From assembly GCA_016187385.1 (NCBI GenBank), contig JACPJU010000001.1, positions 463,144-527,143 on the forward strand: 64,000 nt of DNA, in the 5' to 3' direction. Under the pieces are notes generated by a model. That model made no database searches and was not told the origin of the DNA. It saw only the letters and a list, made by a program, of their open reading frames with translations. Every line of letters begins with the position of its first letter. Within the stretch, counting starts at the first letter, position 1. Position numbers and translations under genes: made by a program. Source of the stretch: Candidatus Aenigmatarchaeota archaeon (GTDB taxonomy: Archaea > Aenigmatarchaeota > Aenigmatarchaeia > CG10238-14 > SCSR01). Positions 1 through 8,517 of this stretch are shown here, piece after piece.

Positions 1-1403
1 TAGGTTCGAATCCCAGAGATATGACATACTTCCAGAAAGTAAGAGAACTCGAATTAGATACAAAAATAACTACAAGGATAGCCGCGTTTGGAATGACGAG
101 CCGGACAGAAAACATCGAGAGCAATATGCAACCGTTTCTTCAAACGAATGCAGATATTTATACAGTTGTCGGCAAAACTCACAGAGGACAAGTAAAAACT
201 GTTCTTAGATATCATGATCCAAAAGGATACTTGAGAATAATTGAAGATTCTGTTGCGTATCTGAAATCGCAGGGAAGACCTGTATTTTTTGACGCTGAGC
301 ACTCTTTTGACGGTTACAAATTGGACCCTGACTATACTTTAGCTTCACTGGAGGCTGCAAAAAGAGGAGAGGCAGACATACTTATTTTATGCGACACCAA
401 TGGCGGCAATCTCCCGACAGATATATATGACATAACATCCCAAATAGTCAGAGAATTTGGAATGCCGATAGGAATACATTGCCATGATGATAGAGGATAC
501 GGAATAGCTAATTCAATGGCTGGTGTCAAGGCGGGCGCTATACAAGTTCAAGGTACTATGAATGGTCTGGGAGAGAGAGTCGGAAATGCTAATCTTACAA
601 CACTTCTTGTTGAGTTATACCGAGAAGGGTATCCTGTGATAACGGAATCTAATCTTAGGAAGCTAACGCGAATTGCACGTGAAGTAGGAAGACTGACAGG
701 AAGGAGAGTATCTCCCAATGCTCCATATGTTGGTGAGATGGCGTTCAGTCACGCAGCTGGTATGCATTCAGACGCTATGATAAAAGATCCTACAGCATAT
801 GAGCACATAAGTCCTGAAACGGTCGGTAACAAACGATACTTTCCTCTTTCAGAACAATCAGGAAAAGCTGCCGTAAGATGGTGGACTGATAAATATGGTT
901 TCAAACTTTCAGACGAACAGCTACAAACAACAATGAATGAAGTTAATACACTGCAGAATTTTGGAGAAGCCCAAACATATCTTCTGTTACATAGAGTTTC
1001 AAGAGACGAGGAAATGCCATTTGAACTCTTGGACTGTCGAACAACTACCATTCACACTTCTGATCCACCAGCCGACGTAAAAGAAGCCACCGTAAAAGTT
1101 ATGATAAACGGGAACTGTGAGCATGAAGTTGCGGATGGCGATGGTCCTGTGAATGCTTTAGACTTGGCGATGAGAAAAGCGTTAAGAAAATATTATCCTA
1201 AAATTGAACAAGTCGAGCTAATAGATTATTGGGTTGACTTACCATCCGGAGAGAAGGGTACCCAAGCTAGGGTTGATGTTTCTATAACATTCAAGAACGA
1301 TGGAGAAGAATTTACTTCCAGATCTAGTGGCACAGATATAATAGAGGCTAGTAGACGAGCGCTAGAAGACGGATATAAATTCTATTTATTAAAAGAGAAA
1401 TAA
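1..1403 (+). CDS. cimA: (R)-citramalate synthase / isopropylmalate synthase-like enzyme, 5' end cut by window
   Basis: Condenses acetyl-CoA with an alpha-keto acid (pyruvate in citramalate synthases) at the head of a branched-chain amino acid route. The frame is open to the left edge: codons from position 3 read GSNPRD and then continue into the first ATG at 21, which matches the family's GSNPKD block, so the true start lies upstream of the window. Visible are a TIM-barrel part with the metal/substrate pattern HCHDD and the segment NGLGERVGNAN, then HAAGMHSD, and a C-terminal LeuA-type regulatory domain after about residue 320. Choosing citramalate over isopropylmalate rests on overall resemblance to the CimA group. 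No other gene of this pathway is in view. Confidence 0.85.
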   Translation, partial: GSNPRDMTYFQKVRELELDTKITTRIAAFGMTSRTENIESNMQPFLQTNADIYTVVGKTHRGQVKTVLRYHDPKGYLRIIEDSVAYLKSQGRPVFFDAEHSFDGYKLDPDYTLASLEAAKRGEADILILCDTNGGNLPTDIYDITSQIVREFGMPIGIHCHDDRGYGIANSMAGVKAGAIQVQGTMNGLGERVGNANLTTLLVELYREGYPVITESNLRKLTRIAREVGRLTGRRVSPNAPYVGEMAFSHAAGMHSDAMIKDPTAYEHISPETVGNKRYFPLSEQSGKAAVRWWTDKYGFKLSDEQLQTTMNEVNTLQNFGEAQTYLLLHRVSRDEEMPFELLDCRTTTIHTSDPPADVKEATVKVMINGNCEHEVADGDGPVNALDLAMRKALRKYYPKIEQVELIDYWVDLPSGEKGTQARVDVSITFKNDGEEFTSRSSGTDIIEASRRALEDGYKFYLLKEK

Positions 1404-1429
1404 AAGTTAGATTTACTCATTTGATCAAT

Positions 1430-4426
1430 ATGATAAAAGAAGTCAAGGGTCACTACAATCCGAAGGAACTTGAACAGAGAATTAGAGAATACTGGGAATC
1501 AAACAAAATCCCGACTAAACTAACGAAGTTCGACTCCAAAAAAAAGAAATTCTATCTCCTAGATGGTCCGCCTTATGCGAATGCAGATCCACATGTGGGT
1601 CATGTAAAGACAACAACATTGAAAGACATATGGAGCAAGTTCAAGCTTCTGCAAGGCTTCAGTTCATGGTTCCAGCCGGGATTCGATATGCATGGCCTGC
1701 CGATTGAGAACATGGTCGAAAAGAAACTCGGAATAAAAGCCAAGCAGGACATCGAAATGATGGGTGTCGAAAAATTTATTAATGAATGCAGGAAGTTCGC
1801 CACAGGGAATGAACAGAATTGGCTTGAGATGTACAGAAAATTAGGTGCGTGGCGAGGTTACATAGATCCTTACATAACATTTGAAAATTATTACATTGAA
1901 TCTGGATGGTGGACTGTCAAGCAAATGTTTGAAAAGGGAATGCTCGTCCCTGGCGAGAAATCTATTTACTGGTGCCCTCATTGTGAGACGGCTCTGGCAG
2001 GATATGAAGTCAGCGACAGTTATGCCGATGTGAAGGACCCCTCTATTTATGTCAAGTTCCCTCTGGTTGGAAAAGACAATGAATATTTTGTTATCTGGAC
2101 CACAACACCATGGACTTTGATTTCAAATGTGGGAATTGCTGTTCATCCCGACGAATATTATGTGAAGGCGAAGGTCGGAAATGAAATTTTGATAATTGCA
2201 GAAAAAAGAGTGCAGCCAGTATTAAAAGAATTGTTAAATCTTGATTATGAAATTGTAGAAAGAATCCAAGGCAAGAAATTAGAAGGAATAAAATACAAAC
2301 CTGTTTTCGATGTTCCAGTCCAAAGAAATCTGGAAAAAAATCAAAATGCGCATAGAATAATCTTATCGATTCCTGTGCTAACTAAAAAATCTTACAAACA
2401 CAGATTGGTTGAAAGTGAAGAAACGAAAGAAGAGAATGTAAAAGAATTTGTGACGATGAACGAAGGTTCTGGGCTGGTCCACACTGCTCCCGGTCACGGA
2501 CCAGAAGACCATATCATGGGATTGCATTACAATCTTCCTGTTGTTTCGCCGGTAAACGAGCAAGGCAGATACACCGAAGACACAGGAGAATTCAAAGGAG
2601 TCTTTGTCAAGGATGCTGACAAGGTAATAGCAGAAAAGTTGGAAAAAAAGAATCTGCTTCTTAATCTCGGTTGGATTGTTCATCCTTACCCATTATGCTG
2701 GAGATGCAAGTCGCCGTTAGTATTCCGTGTGAGCAAGCAGTGGTTCTTCAAAGTCGACGAGATAAAAGAAAAAATGATAAAAGAAAACGAAAAGGTCAGA
2801 TGGTTGCCAGAATTCGGAAGGGAGAGATTCCACAATTGGCTTGAGGATGCCACAGACTGGTGCATTTCCCAGCAGAGATATTGGGGCATTCCCTTGCCGA
2901 TATGGATATGCCAAAAGTGCGATGATATTGATGTAATTGGAAGCTTGGATGAATTGAAGGAAAGGTCTCTGAAAAAACTCCCTAAAAACATTGACCTTCA
3001 CAAGCATGCGGTCGACAAGATAGAAATAGGATGCAGAAATTGCAAGGGCTCAATGAAGAGAGTCCCTGATACGATGAATGTATGGTTTGATTCCGGAATA
3101 GCGCCTTGGGCTTCTTTAGGATACCCCTACAAGAACAAGGAAATTTTCGATAAATTGTGGCCGGTTGATATAATTGACGAAAGCCAGGATCAGATAAGAG
3201 GATGGTTTTATTCATTAATGTTTTGCGGCGTTGCAACTTTCGGCCAGTCTCCTTACAAGTCTGTTGCGTTGAACGGATGGGTGCTTGATGAAAAGAGTGA
3301 AAAGATGAGCAAGTCTCTGGGTAATGTTGTGTGGGGAAACGATGCTCTTGAAAAACTGGGTGCGGATATTTTGCGGTTGTATTACTGTTGGGAGGTATCT
3401 CCATGGGAAGTTCAGAATTTCAGCTTCAAGACTGCAGAAGAAATCAGGCGAGCCTTGAACATTCTTTGGAATTCATACTCATTCTTCACAACATACGTAG
3501 ATTCCGATTTCAATCCAAGCTTGAAGAACTTGAAAACAGAAGACAAATGGATACTTTCGAAATTAAACTCATTAGCGAAAGACGTTACCAATCACATGGA
3601 AAATTTCGAGTTCCATAACGGCGGAAGAAAAATAATAAGCTTTGTAGTCAATGACTTGAGCAGATTCTACATAAAGCTTATTCGTGACAGGGTTTGGGTT
3701 TCTGAAACTGGCGATGACAAGACCACTGCATTGTCTGTTTTGCGTGAATGTTTGCTAACAGTTTCAAAGTTACTCTCTCCAATAACACCGTTTCTATCGG
3801 AGGAGATTTATCTCAACTTGGACGGAAAGAAAAAATCAGTTATGATGATTGATTGGTTGAAACCGAAGGAATTTTTGATTGACAATGAATTGGAAAGCCA
3901 TATGGAGATTGCGAAGGAGATAATAGAAGGTAGTTTATCTGCAAGACAGCAAGCTGGGATAAAGTTAAGGAGACCTGTTATGGAGGTTTTTGTTCAATCT
4001 GAAAACAAGGATATTCTCGATGCTGTCGCTAATGTGGAAAATGTTCTTTTGTTTATGTGCAATGCCAAAACTGTGGGCGTGATAGACAAAATTCCGAAAG
4101 GTGATTTTGCAGAAGCAGAATTCAAGCAAGGCAAGGTTTTTGTGAACAAGTCATTTGACGAGAGCCTTATGGAAGAATCATTATCAAGGGAAGTGATAAG
4201 GCAAATACAAGCTATGAGAAAGGATAATAAATTCCATGTGAAGGAAAGTATTTCGCTGACATTAAATTCGGATGAAAAAACGAATAAGATACTCAAACGG
4301 TATGCGAATCAGATAACGAAGGAAGTCGGTGCTGGACAACTTTCTGTCGGAAAAACAAAAGGTCAGTTTAAAGATAAAATAGAGTTTGAGGGCAAATCGA
4401 TAGAGATGGCTTTTGACAAAAATTAA
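1430..4426 (+). CDS. ileS: isoleucyl-tRNA synthetase
   Basis: Charges tRNA-Ile in the cytoplasm. Class I signatures are clear: the HIGH-equivalent PHVGH near residue 55 and KMSKS near residue 625, with the CP1 editing domain between them and an anticodon-binding domain after about residue 690. At 998 residues it is near the archaeal family length. The open frame begins with a TTG at 1421, but the ATG at 1430 is the better start. Its stop overlaps the stop of the convergent gene at 4423 by 4 nt. Confidence 0.97.
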   Translation: MIKEVKGHYNPKELEQRIREYWESNKIPTKLTKFDSKKKKFYLLDGPPYANADPHVGHVKTTTLKDIWSKFKLLQGFSSWFQPGFDMHGLPIENMVEKKLGIKAKQDIEMMGVEKFINECRKFATGNEQNWLEMYRKLGAWRGYIDPYITFENYYIESGWWTVKQMFEKGMLVPGEKSIYWCPHCETALAGYEVSDSYADVKDPSIYVKFPLVGKDNEYFVIWTTTPWTLISNVGIAVHPDEYYVKAKVGNEILIIAEKRVQPVLKELLNLDYEIVERIQGKKLEGIKYKPVFDVPVQRNLEKNQNAHRIILSIPVLTKKSYKHRLVESEETKEENVKEFVTMNEGSGLVHTAPGHGPEDHIMGLHYNLPVVSPVNEQGRYTEDTGEFKGVFVKDADKVIAEKLEKKNLLLNLGWIVHPYPLCWRCKSPLVFRVSKQWFFKVDEIKEKMIKENEKVRWLPEFGRERFHNWLEDATDWCISQQRYWGIPLPIWICQKCDDIDVIGSLDELKERSLKKLPKNIDLHKHAVDKIEIGCRNCKGSMKRVPDTMNVWFDSGIAPWASLGYPYKNKEIFDKLWPVDIIDESQDQIRGWFYSLMFCGVATFGQSPYKSVALNGWVLDEKSEKMSKSLGNVVWGNDALEKLGADILRLYYCWEVSPWEVQNFSFKTAEEIRRALNILWNSYSFFTTYVDSDFNPSLKNLKTEDKWILSKLNSLAKDVTNHMENFEFHNGGRKIISFVVNDLSRFYIKLIRDRVWVSETGDDKTTALSVLRECLLTVSKLLSPITPFLSEEIYLNLDGKKKSVMMIDWLKPKEFLIDNELESHMEIAKEIIEGSLSARQQAGIKLRRPVMEVFVQSENKDILDAVANVENVLLFMCNAKTVGVIDKIPKGDFAEAEFKQGKVFVNKSFDESLMEESLSREVIRQIQAMRKDNKFHVKESISLTLNSDEKTNKILKRYANQITKEVGAGQLSVGKTKGQFKDKIEFEGKSIEMAFDKN

Positions 4427-5169
4427 TTGAAGTCTTTACCATCTTCTTCTAGATATTCTTTAAGTTTACTTCTCAAAGGTGAATCTCTAAAGTTCCTACG
4501 AGCACTTGACACAAGTCTGCGAACAGTTCTTTCACTAACACCCACTCTACCAGTTCTTTTATTCGCAATAGTTTCGCCAACTTCTCTATAAGTTCTTCTT
4601 TTACCATCTTCTAATCCGAAACATGAAATTAGCACTTGTTTTTCTCTCGTATCCATATCCGATAAGTCTTCATCTACTGCTTCTTTCAAAAGTCTCTTCG
4701 CTTTGTCAATGTCTATTGGTTTATATTCTCTCCCTCTCAACTTATCCAAATTCGTCCGCAATCCCTCTTCAAATCTTAATCTGTAGCTTTCTTCATAAAC
4801 GGGTGAATTTTCCGTAATATACAATTTTATAAATTCTAACATACCACCTTGTTCTTCTGGTAGAAACGCTCCTTGTCCAAATACAACCATTAGTAACCTG
4901 TCTTCAGCTCTTAGCCCACGATAAGCATATCTAGAGAGTTCTCCCTCCGATAGTTTTTTCTCCTCCTCAGAACTTGAATTCAAATACCTTTGTGATGTTT
5001 GAACAAATTGATAAAACTCGAAGTCTCTTTTTGCTCCACCTAATTTACCTTCGTAGAGAGTATCTAAATGTTCACTAAATCCATCTCTTCTTGCATCAGA
5101 TGTTACAGCTCTCGGATGATTTTCCATATAGGAAAAAAGTTCTTGTTTCAACCCCTGCAGATTTGACAT
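4423..5169 (-). CDS. protein with C-terminal sigma-70 region 4-like helix-turn-helix
   Basis: Unknown protein of 248 residues. Residues about 165-243 read like bacterial sigma factor region 4: a TREKQVL...FGLEDG segment, then RTYREVGE, then SERTVRRL followed by an arginine-rich helix and a closing LKEYLEED. This follows the sigma order TPREAKVL, FG(I/L), TLEEVG, TRERIRQIE, LRSFL. The HTH proper lies around residues 193-226 and has a short insert (about 203-210) between its helices. I see no sigma region 2 (core-binding) motif in residues 1-160, which are mostly charged and helical. Codons are A/T-richer than in ileS. It is probably DNA-binding; a role with RNA polymerase is only inference, since archaea use TBP/TFB. 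Confidence 0.6.
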   Translation of the reverse strand: MSNLQGLKQELFSYMENHPRAVTSDARRDGFSEHLDTLYEGKLGGAKRDFEFYQFVQTSQRYLNSSSEEEKKLSEGELSRYAYRGLRAEDRLLMVVFGQGAFLPEEQGGMLEFIKLYITENSPVYEESYRLRFEEGLRTNLDKLRGREYKPIDIDKAKRLLKEAVDEDLSDMDTREKQVLISCFGLEDGKRRTYREVGETIANKRTGRVGVSERTVRRLVSSARRNFRDSPLRSKLKEYLEEDGKDFN

Positions 5170-5207
5170 AATAAAATAGAAGTTAATTAGCTATTTAAAG
5201 GTATCTT

Positions 5208-6431
5208 CTAAATGAGCCCAAAATACAAAAATATTGTCGGCAAAATCAATACACCCATCAACAAACTCCTCTTGATATTCGCCAAAGGTGCTATCAATCC
5301 TATAGCAGTAGAAACAGCGAGAATCAACAACCCATAAAATCCTGTAAAGATTAACGTTAGAATTGTAATAAGACCGATGACAGAAATGGAAATCTTATCG
5401 TAAGATATCTTACCCAAAATGTTCAAGAATCTTTTACTAATGTTCAGAGTCAAAATTACGCCCAAGCCAGTAGCGAACAGAGTTACACCAACCAACAATA
5501 GCATTTCATTGAATCCGAAATTTTCTACCAGTCTATCTACAGCAACTGCAGCACCTGACCTAGGTTTCCCTATAATGTACAAAGCAGCCAAAGCGAACAA
5601 AGTATTCGCGGCATTTATTCCTCCCATGGAAACAAGAAATTCTTTTGCGTCTTCTTTTCTAGCAATGATTTGTACAAGAGTTCCAGCCTGAGCCGAACCA
5701 ACCGCAGGGAGTATCCCAACAATCAATCCTGCCAAGAAACCCTTTATCGAACCTAAAATTGCCAGTGACCTGTCAACAACACCGAAATTCTCAAATTGCT
5801 TCACCAATTTTGTTTTTGATTTCAGGCTGAGCAATAGCGTACTTATACCAAACAAACCGGAAAACAGCGGGAAGAACACAAACGTAGGTTGCACCAAATA
5901 ACTGTTCAGCGTAATCATGCCTAGAATTCCAGATAAAGTAAAAGCGACAACACCCCACAATTTTTGAATTCCCTTTTCTGTCAATATCATCACAGATACA
6001 ATGCCCATCAAGAGAAACGGTATATAACTTTTTATATTCTCGTACAGGAAAGGCAACACCTTAATCAACAACGGCAACGACAAAGAAAAAAGCAGGACAA
6101 CTCCTATGCCGCCTATGACCGAAAGATAAACGGCTTCCAGACCTCTGCCTTCCATCAAAAGTCGGTGGCCTGGCAAAACACTTAATGCAGTGCTGTCTTC
6201 AGGAGCACCAAGGAAAATAGCCGGTATAAAACCGACCAATGTATTCACAACCACCATCGATATTATGAATGATACTATCGCATAAACTGGATAACCTGAA
6301 ATCAACGTCAAGCTTCCAAACAGAAGAACTATCAGTGTATTGGGATGAATGCCAGGCAACAGTCCGGCTATAACTCCTGAAAATGCACCCAACAATATAA
6401 AAAGTAAAATCTCAAGAAACATTTCATTCAC
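5208..6431 (-). CDS. TctA-family (DUF112) integral membrane protein
   Basis: Polytopic membrane protein of 407 residues with about ten hydrophobic segments. The N-terminal GLLPGIHPNT and the central GILPAVGSAQAG are the duplicated glycine/proline motifs seen in the TctA large subunit of tripartite tricarboxylate transporters. No TctB or TctC partner is nearby, as in the stand-alone archaeal branch of this family, so the substrate is unknown. Its first 8 nt overlap the end of the upstream OB-fold gene (6424-6431), which suggests a two-gene operon. Confidence 0.75.
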   Translation of the reverse strand: MNEMFLEILLFILLGAFSGVIAGLLPGIHPNTLIVLLFGSLTLISGYPVYAIVSFIISMVVVNTLVGFIPAIFLGAPEDSTALSVLPGHRLLMEGRGLEAVYLSVIGGIGVVLLFSLSLPLLIKVLPFLYENIKSYIPFLLMGIVSVMILTEKGIQKLWGVVAFTLSGILGMITLNSYLVQPTFVFFPLFSGLFGISTLLLSLKSKTKLVKQFENFGVVDRSLAILGSIKGFLAGLIVGILPAVGSAQAGTLVQIIARKEDAKEFLVSMGGINAANTLFALAALYIIGKPRSGAAVAVDRLVENFGFNEMLLLVGVTLFATGLGVILTLNISKRFLNILGKISYDKISISVIGLITILTLIFTGFYGLLILAVSTAIGLIAPLANIKRSLLMGVLILPTIFLYFGLI

Positions 6432-6789
6432 GTTCTATCTTTTGCGGTAATATCTCCAGTTTGTCTTCGTATTCGTCTATTCTTCCAGAAACGCAAACCA
6501 AATCGCCTTTTTTCAAATCCTGTACCTGGAGCTTGTTAGTGCTTGAATTGAACACAACCGCATCTATCTCGCCGCTGTGGTCTTCAAGCTTGAAGAAAAC
6601 ATGATTTTGTCTCGAGGTGAAAATCGAATCTATTCTTCCACAGACTCTTACATTCTTCCCGACATCATCATAAGTTACCATGCCAATGGACGTCAAATTC
6701 AATTCAACGTTCTGCGACGCTATGTAGATGATAGTCAGACCTATAACAGACGATGCTAGCGAAAGATAAATCAGAAGCTTGTTTTCCAT
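6424..6789 (-). CDS. membrane-anchored OB-fold protein
   Basis: 121 residues: one N-terminal transmembrane helix (about residues 5-24) followed by an OB-fold nucleic-acid-binding type domain (about 40-118) with the typical GKNVRVCGRI, FKLEDHSGEI and GDLVCVSGRI strands. The anchor suggests that the OB-fold sits at the membrane, probably on the outer face if the helix is a signal anchor. Co-directional and overlapping with the TctA-like gene. The ligand is unknown. Confidence 0.65.
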   Translation of the reverse strand: MENKLLIYLSLASSVIGLTIIYIASQNVELNLTSIGMVTYDDVGKNVRVCGRIDSIFTSRQNHVFFKLEDHSGEIDAVVFNSSTNKLQVQDLKKGDLVCVSGRIDEYEDKLEILPQKIERE

Positions 6790-6870
6790 GTAAATTTAAA
6801 ATTGCATTCTAATAATAAAAAAGTGATTACATTGTCGAAGAAATATGAAGAGTATTCTACTTACCGAAAG

Positions 6871-6879
6871 CTTATAAAG
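6871..6879 (+). promoter_or_regulatory. TATA-like box before the 6913 gene
   Basis: CTTATAAAG lies 33 nt before the ATG at 6913 and 12-19 nt before alternative starts at 6891 (GTG), 6894 and 6898 (ATG). It matches archaeal TATA boxes in a short divergent intergenic region. Confidence 0.5.
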
Positions 6880-6912
6880 ATTATTAAATAGTGATGAATG
6901 AAGTGAAAGACT

Positions 6913-7257
6913 ATGATAAAGGAACAATTCGCAAAAAAACTCAGACAAAAAGGTTTTAGAAGAACATTTTCTGGACGTTGGCCAAGTGGAATAAGAGAAA
7001 CACGATATATTAGAATTGTTCCTGATCAGGATGGTTGTGAAAAAGAGTCGGTGTCGCTTTTAGTTGGTTCTGTTTTTCCATTAGACATTCAATACATACA
7101 CAGTAGATTCTCTGGAAATTTATATAGAGGAGGTACATTTATCGAAGGACATTACGACGAAACAGGAGAGCCTACTTATCACCAGAATGCACCAACAGAA
7201 GATTTTAAAAGAGAAGTAACAGAAGGTAGAAACTTGAAGCGATATCTATTAAGATAA
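6913..7257 (+). CDS. hypothetical protein, 114 aa
   Basis: Not recognised. A small basic, soluble protein with several arginine-rich stretches, no membrane segment and no Cys pairs. The central part (KESVSLLVGSVFPLDIQYIH) looks like beta strands. It is followed 67 nt later by aroB on the same strand. Codons favour AGA and TTA, as in aroB, unlike the aminoacyl-tRNA synthetase genes around. Function unknown. Confidence 0.55.
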   Translation: MIKEQFAKKLRQKGFRRTFSGRWPSGIRETRYIRIVPDQDGCEKESVSLLVGSVFPLDIQYIHSRFSGNLYRGGTFIEGHYDETGEPTYHQNAPTEDFKREVTEGRNLKRYLLR

Positions 7258-7324
7258 ATCAGTTTCTTTAGTAAACCGCATGATAGAACGAACCTTAATA
7301 AAGTTATATCATATACTCTCAACT

Positions 7325-8416
7325 ATGAATGAATTATTCAGAATGGCTGTATCGCCTATAGAAAATGGTGTAGAAACACAGTATACTGAAATAATTGTCA
7401 AGCCGGGTTGTCTATCAGAAGTTCCTGAAATTTTACGAAAGCCTCTTCGAAGATATGCAATAATAACGGATTCTATAGTAGCAAGACTATACGGTTATAG
7501 ATTACAACAATGTTTTAGGAAAATTAGTTTAGATGCTGAATTATTGGAATTTCATGAAGGAGAACAAAGAAAGAGTTTAGATACTGTAGACAACCTAGTG
7601 AATCAGTTAGGTGAGTATGGGTATGGAAAAAAAGACTCTACCATTATAGCATTAGGCGGCGGTGTGGTAGGAGATGTAGCTGGTCTAGTTGCACGCGGTT
7701 ATATGAGAGGTATACATTATGTTCAAGTTCCGACGACATTACTCGCGCAAGTCGACAGCAGTCTGGGTGGAAAAACTGCAGTAAATACATCACATGGTAA
7801 AAATTTATTTGGAGTATTTTACCATCCCACTATGGATTTAGTAGACCCGGAAACCACACTAACTTTACCAGAAAGAGTTTATAGAAGTAGTTTGGCAGAA
7901 GTCGTAAAATATGGTGCAATTGATCCACATTTCAGAAGAGAATTGGAAATACATTTAGACAGTTTATTAAGGAAAGACATCGAATTAGTGTCGAGATTTG
8001 TTTTAGAGTCTCTTATCATAAAAGCATTTTACATTGATAAAGATCCATTTGACGAAGGTGTAAGACAAATACTCAATTTTGGACATACGATAGGTCATGC
8101 TGTAGAGTTTGCAAGTGATTACAACTTAACACATGGCGAAGCAGTAGCAATAGGAATGAACATAGAAGGTAGATTAGCTGTTGCAAATGGAAATTGGACT
8201 GATAGAGAATTTGACTCATTGATTAATTTATTAAAAAGAGTCGGACTCCCTCAGAATATACCAGACTATCTGGATAGGAAAAAAATACTAGAAGCTGTGA
8301 CGCAAGATAAGAAGCGTGAGGACGATAGTATCAAGTTTGTAATACCTTCTCAATCAAATCCGCTAGCGCCCGTTCAAATTAAAATGAAAAAAGACGATGT
8401 CAGAGCACTAATATAG
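7325..8416 (+). CDS. aroB: 3-dehydroquinate synthase
   Basis: Converts DAHP to 3-dehydroquinate with NAD+ and a divalent metal. The family blocks are present: GGGVVGDVAGL (near residue 110) for NAD binding, PTTLLAQVDSSLGGKTAVN, the metal-binding NFGHTIGH (near 252) and HGEAVAIGM. The open frame starts at 7280, but a TATA-like TTATATC lies inside that extension, about 15-20 nt before the ATG at 7325, which gives the normal family length (363 aa). No other shikimate gene is in the window, and codon use is A/T-richer than in the flanking synthetase genes, so it may be an acquired or functionally separate AroB. Confidence 0.93.
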   Translation: MNELFRMAVSPIENGVETQYTEIIVKPGCLSEVPEILRKPLRRYAIITDSIVARLYGYRLQQCFRKISLDAELLEFHEGEQRKSLDTVDNLVNQLGEYGYGKKDSTIIALGGGVVGDVAGLVARGYMRGIHYVQVPTTLLAQVDSSLGGKTAVNTSHGKNLFGVFYHPTMDLVDPETTLTLPERVYRSSLAEVVKYGAIDPHFRRELEIHLDSLLRKDIELVSRFVLESLIIKAFYIDKDPFDEGVRQILNFGHTIGHAVEFASDYNLTHGEAVAIGMNIEGRLAVANGNWTDREFDSLINLLKRVGLPQNIPDYLDRKKILEAVTQDKKREDDSIKFVIPSQSNPLAPVQIKMKKDDVRALI

Positions 8417-8517
8417 TGAGTCGAATACGTATAACATCAAGAAGGAGCAAGTGAGCCAGACGATAATCTAAATAAACAACCATTAATTTTTACTTTACTA
8501 ACATCTAAAGGAATAGT

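Noticed and set aside
1-20. GGTTCGAATCCC at the left edge looks like a tRNA T-arm
   Set aside because: It is in frame with the downstream CDS and encodes GSNPRD, a conserved citramalate-synthase block; no cloverleaf can be judged from 20 nt.
2378-3404. Several minus-strand ORFs of about 100-140 codons inside ileS
   Set aside because: They lie wholly antisense to a strongly conserved synthetase and show no domain features.
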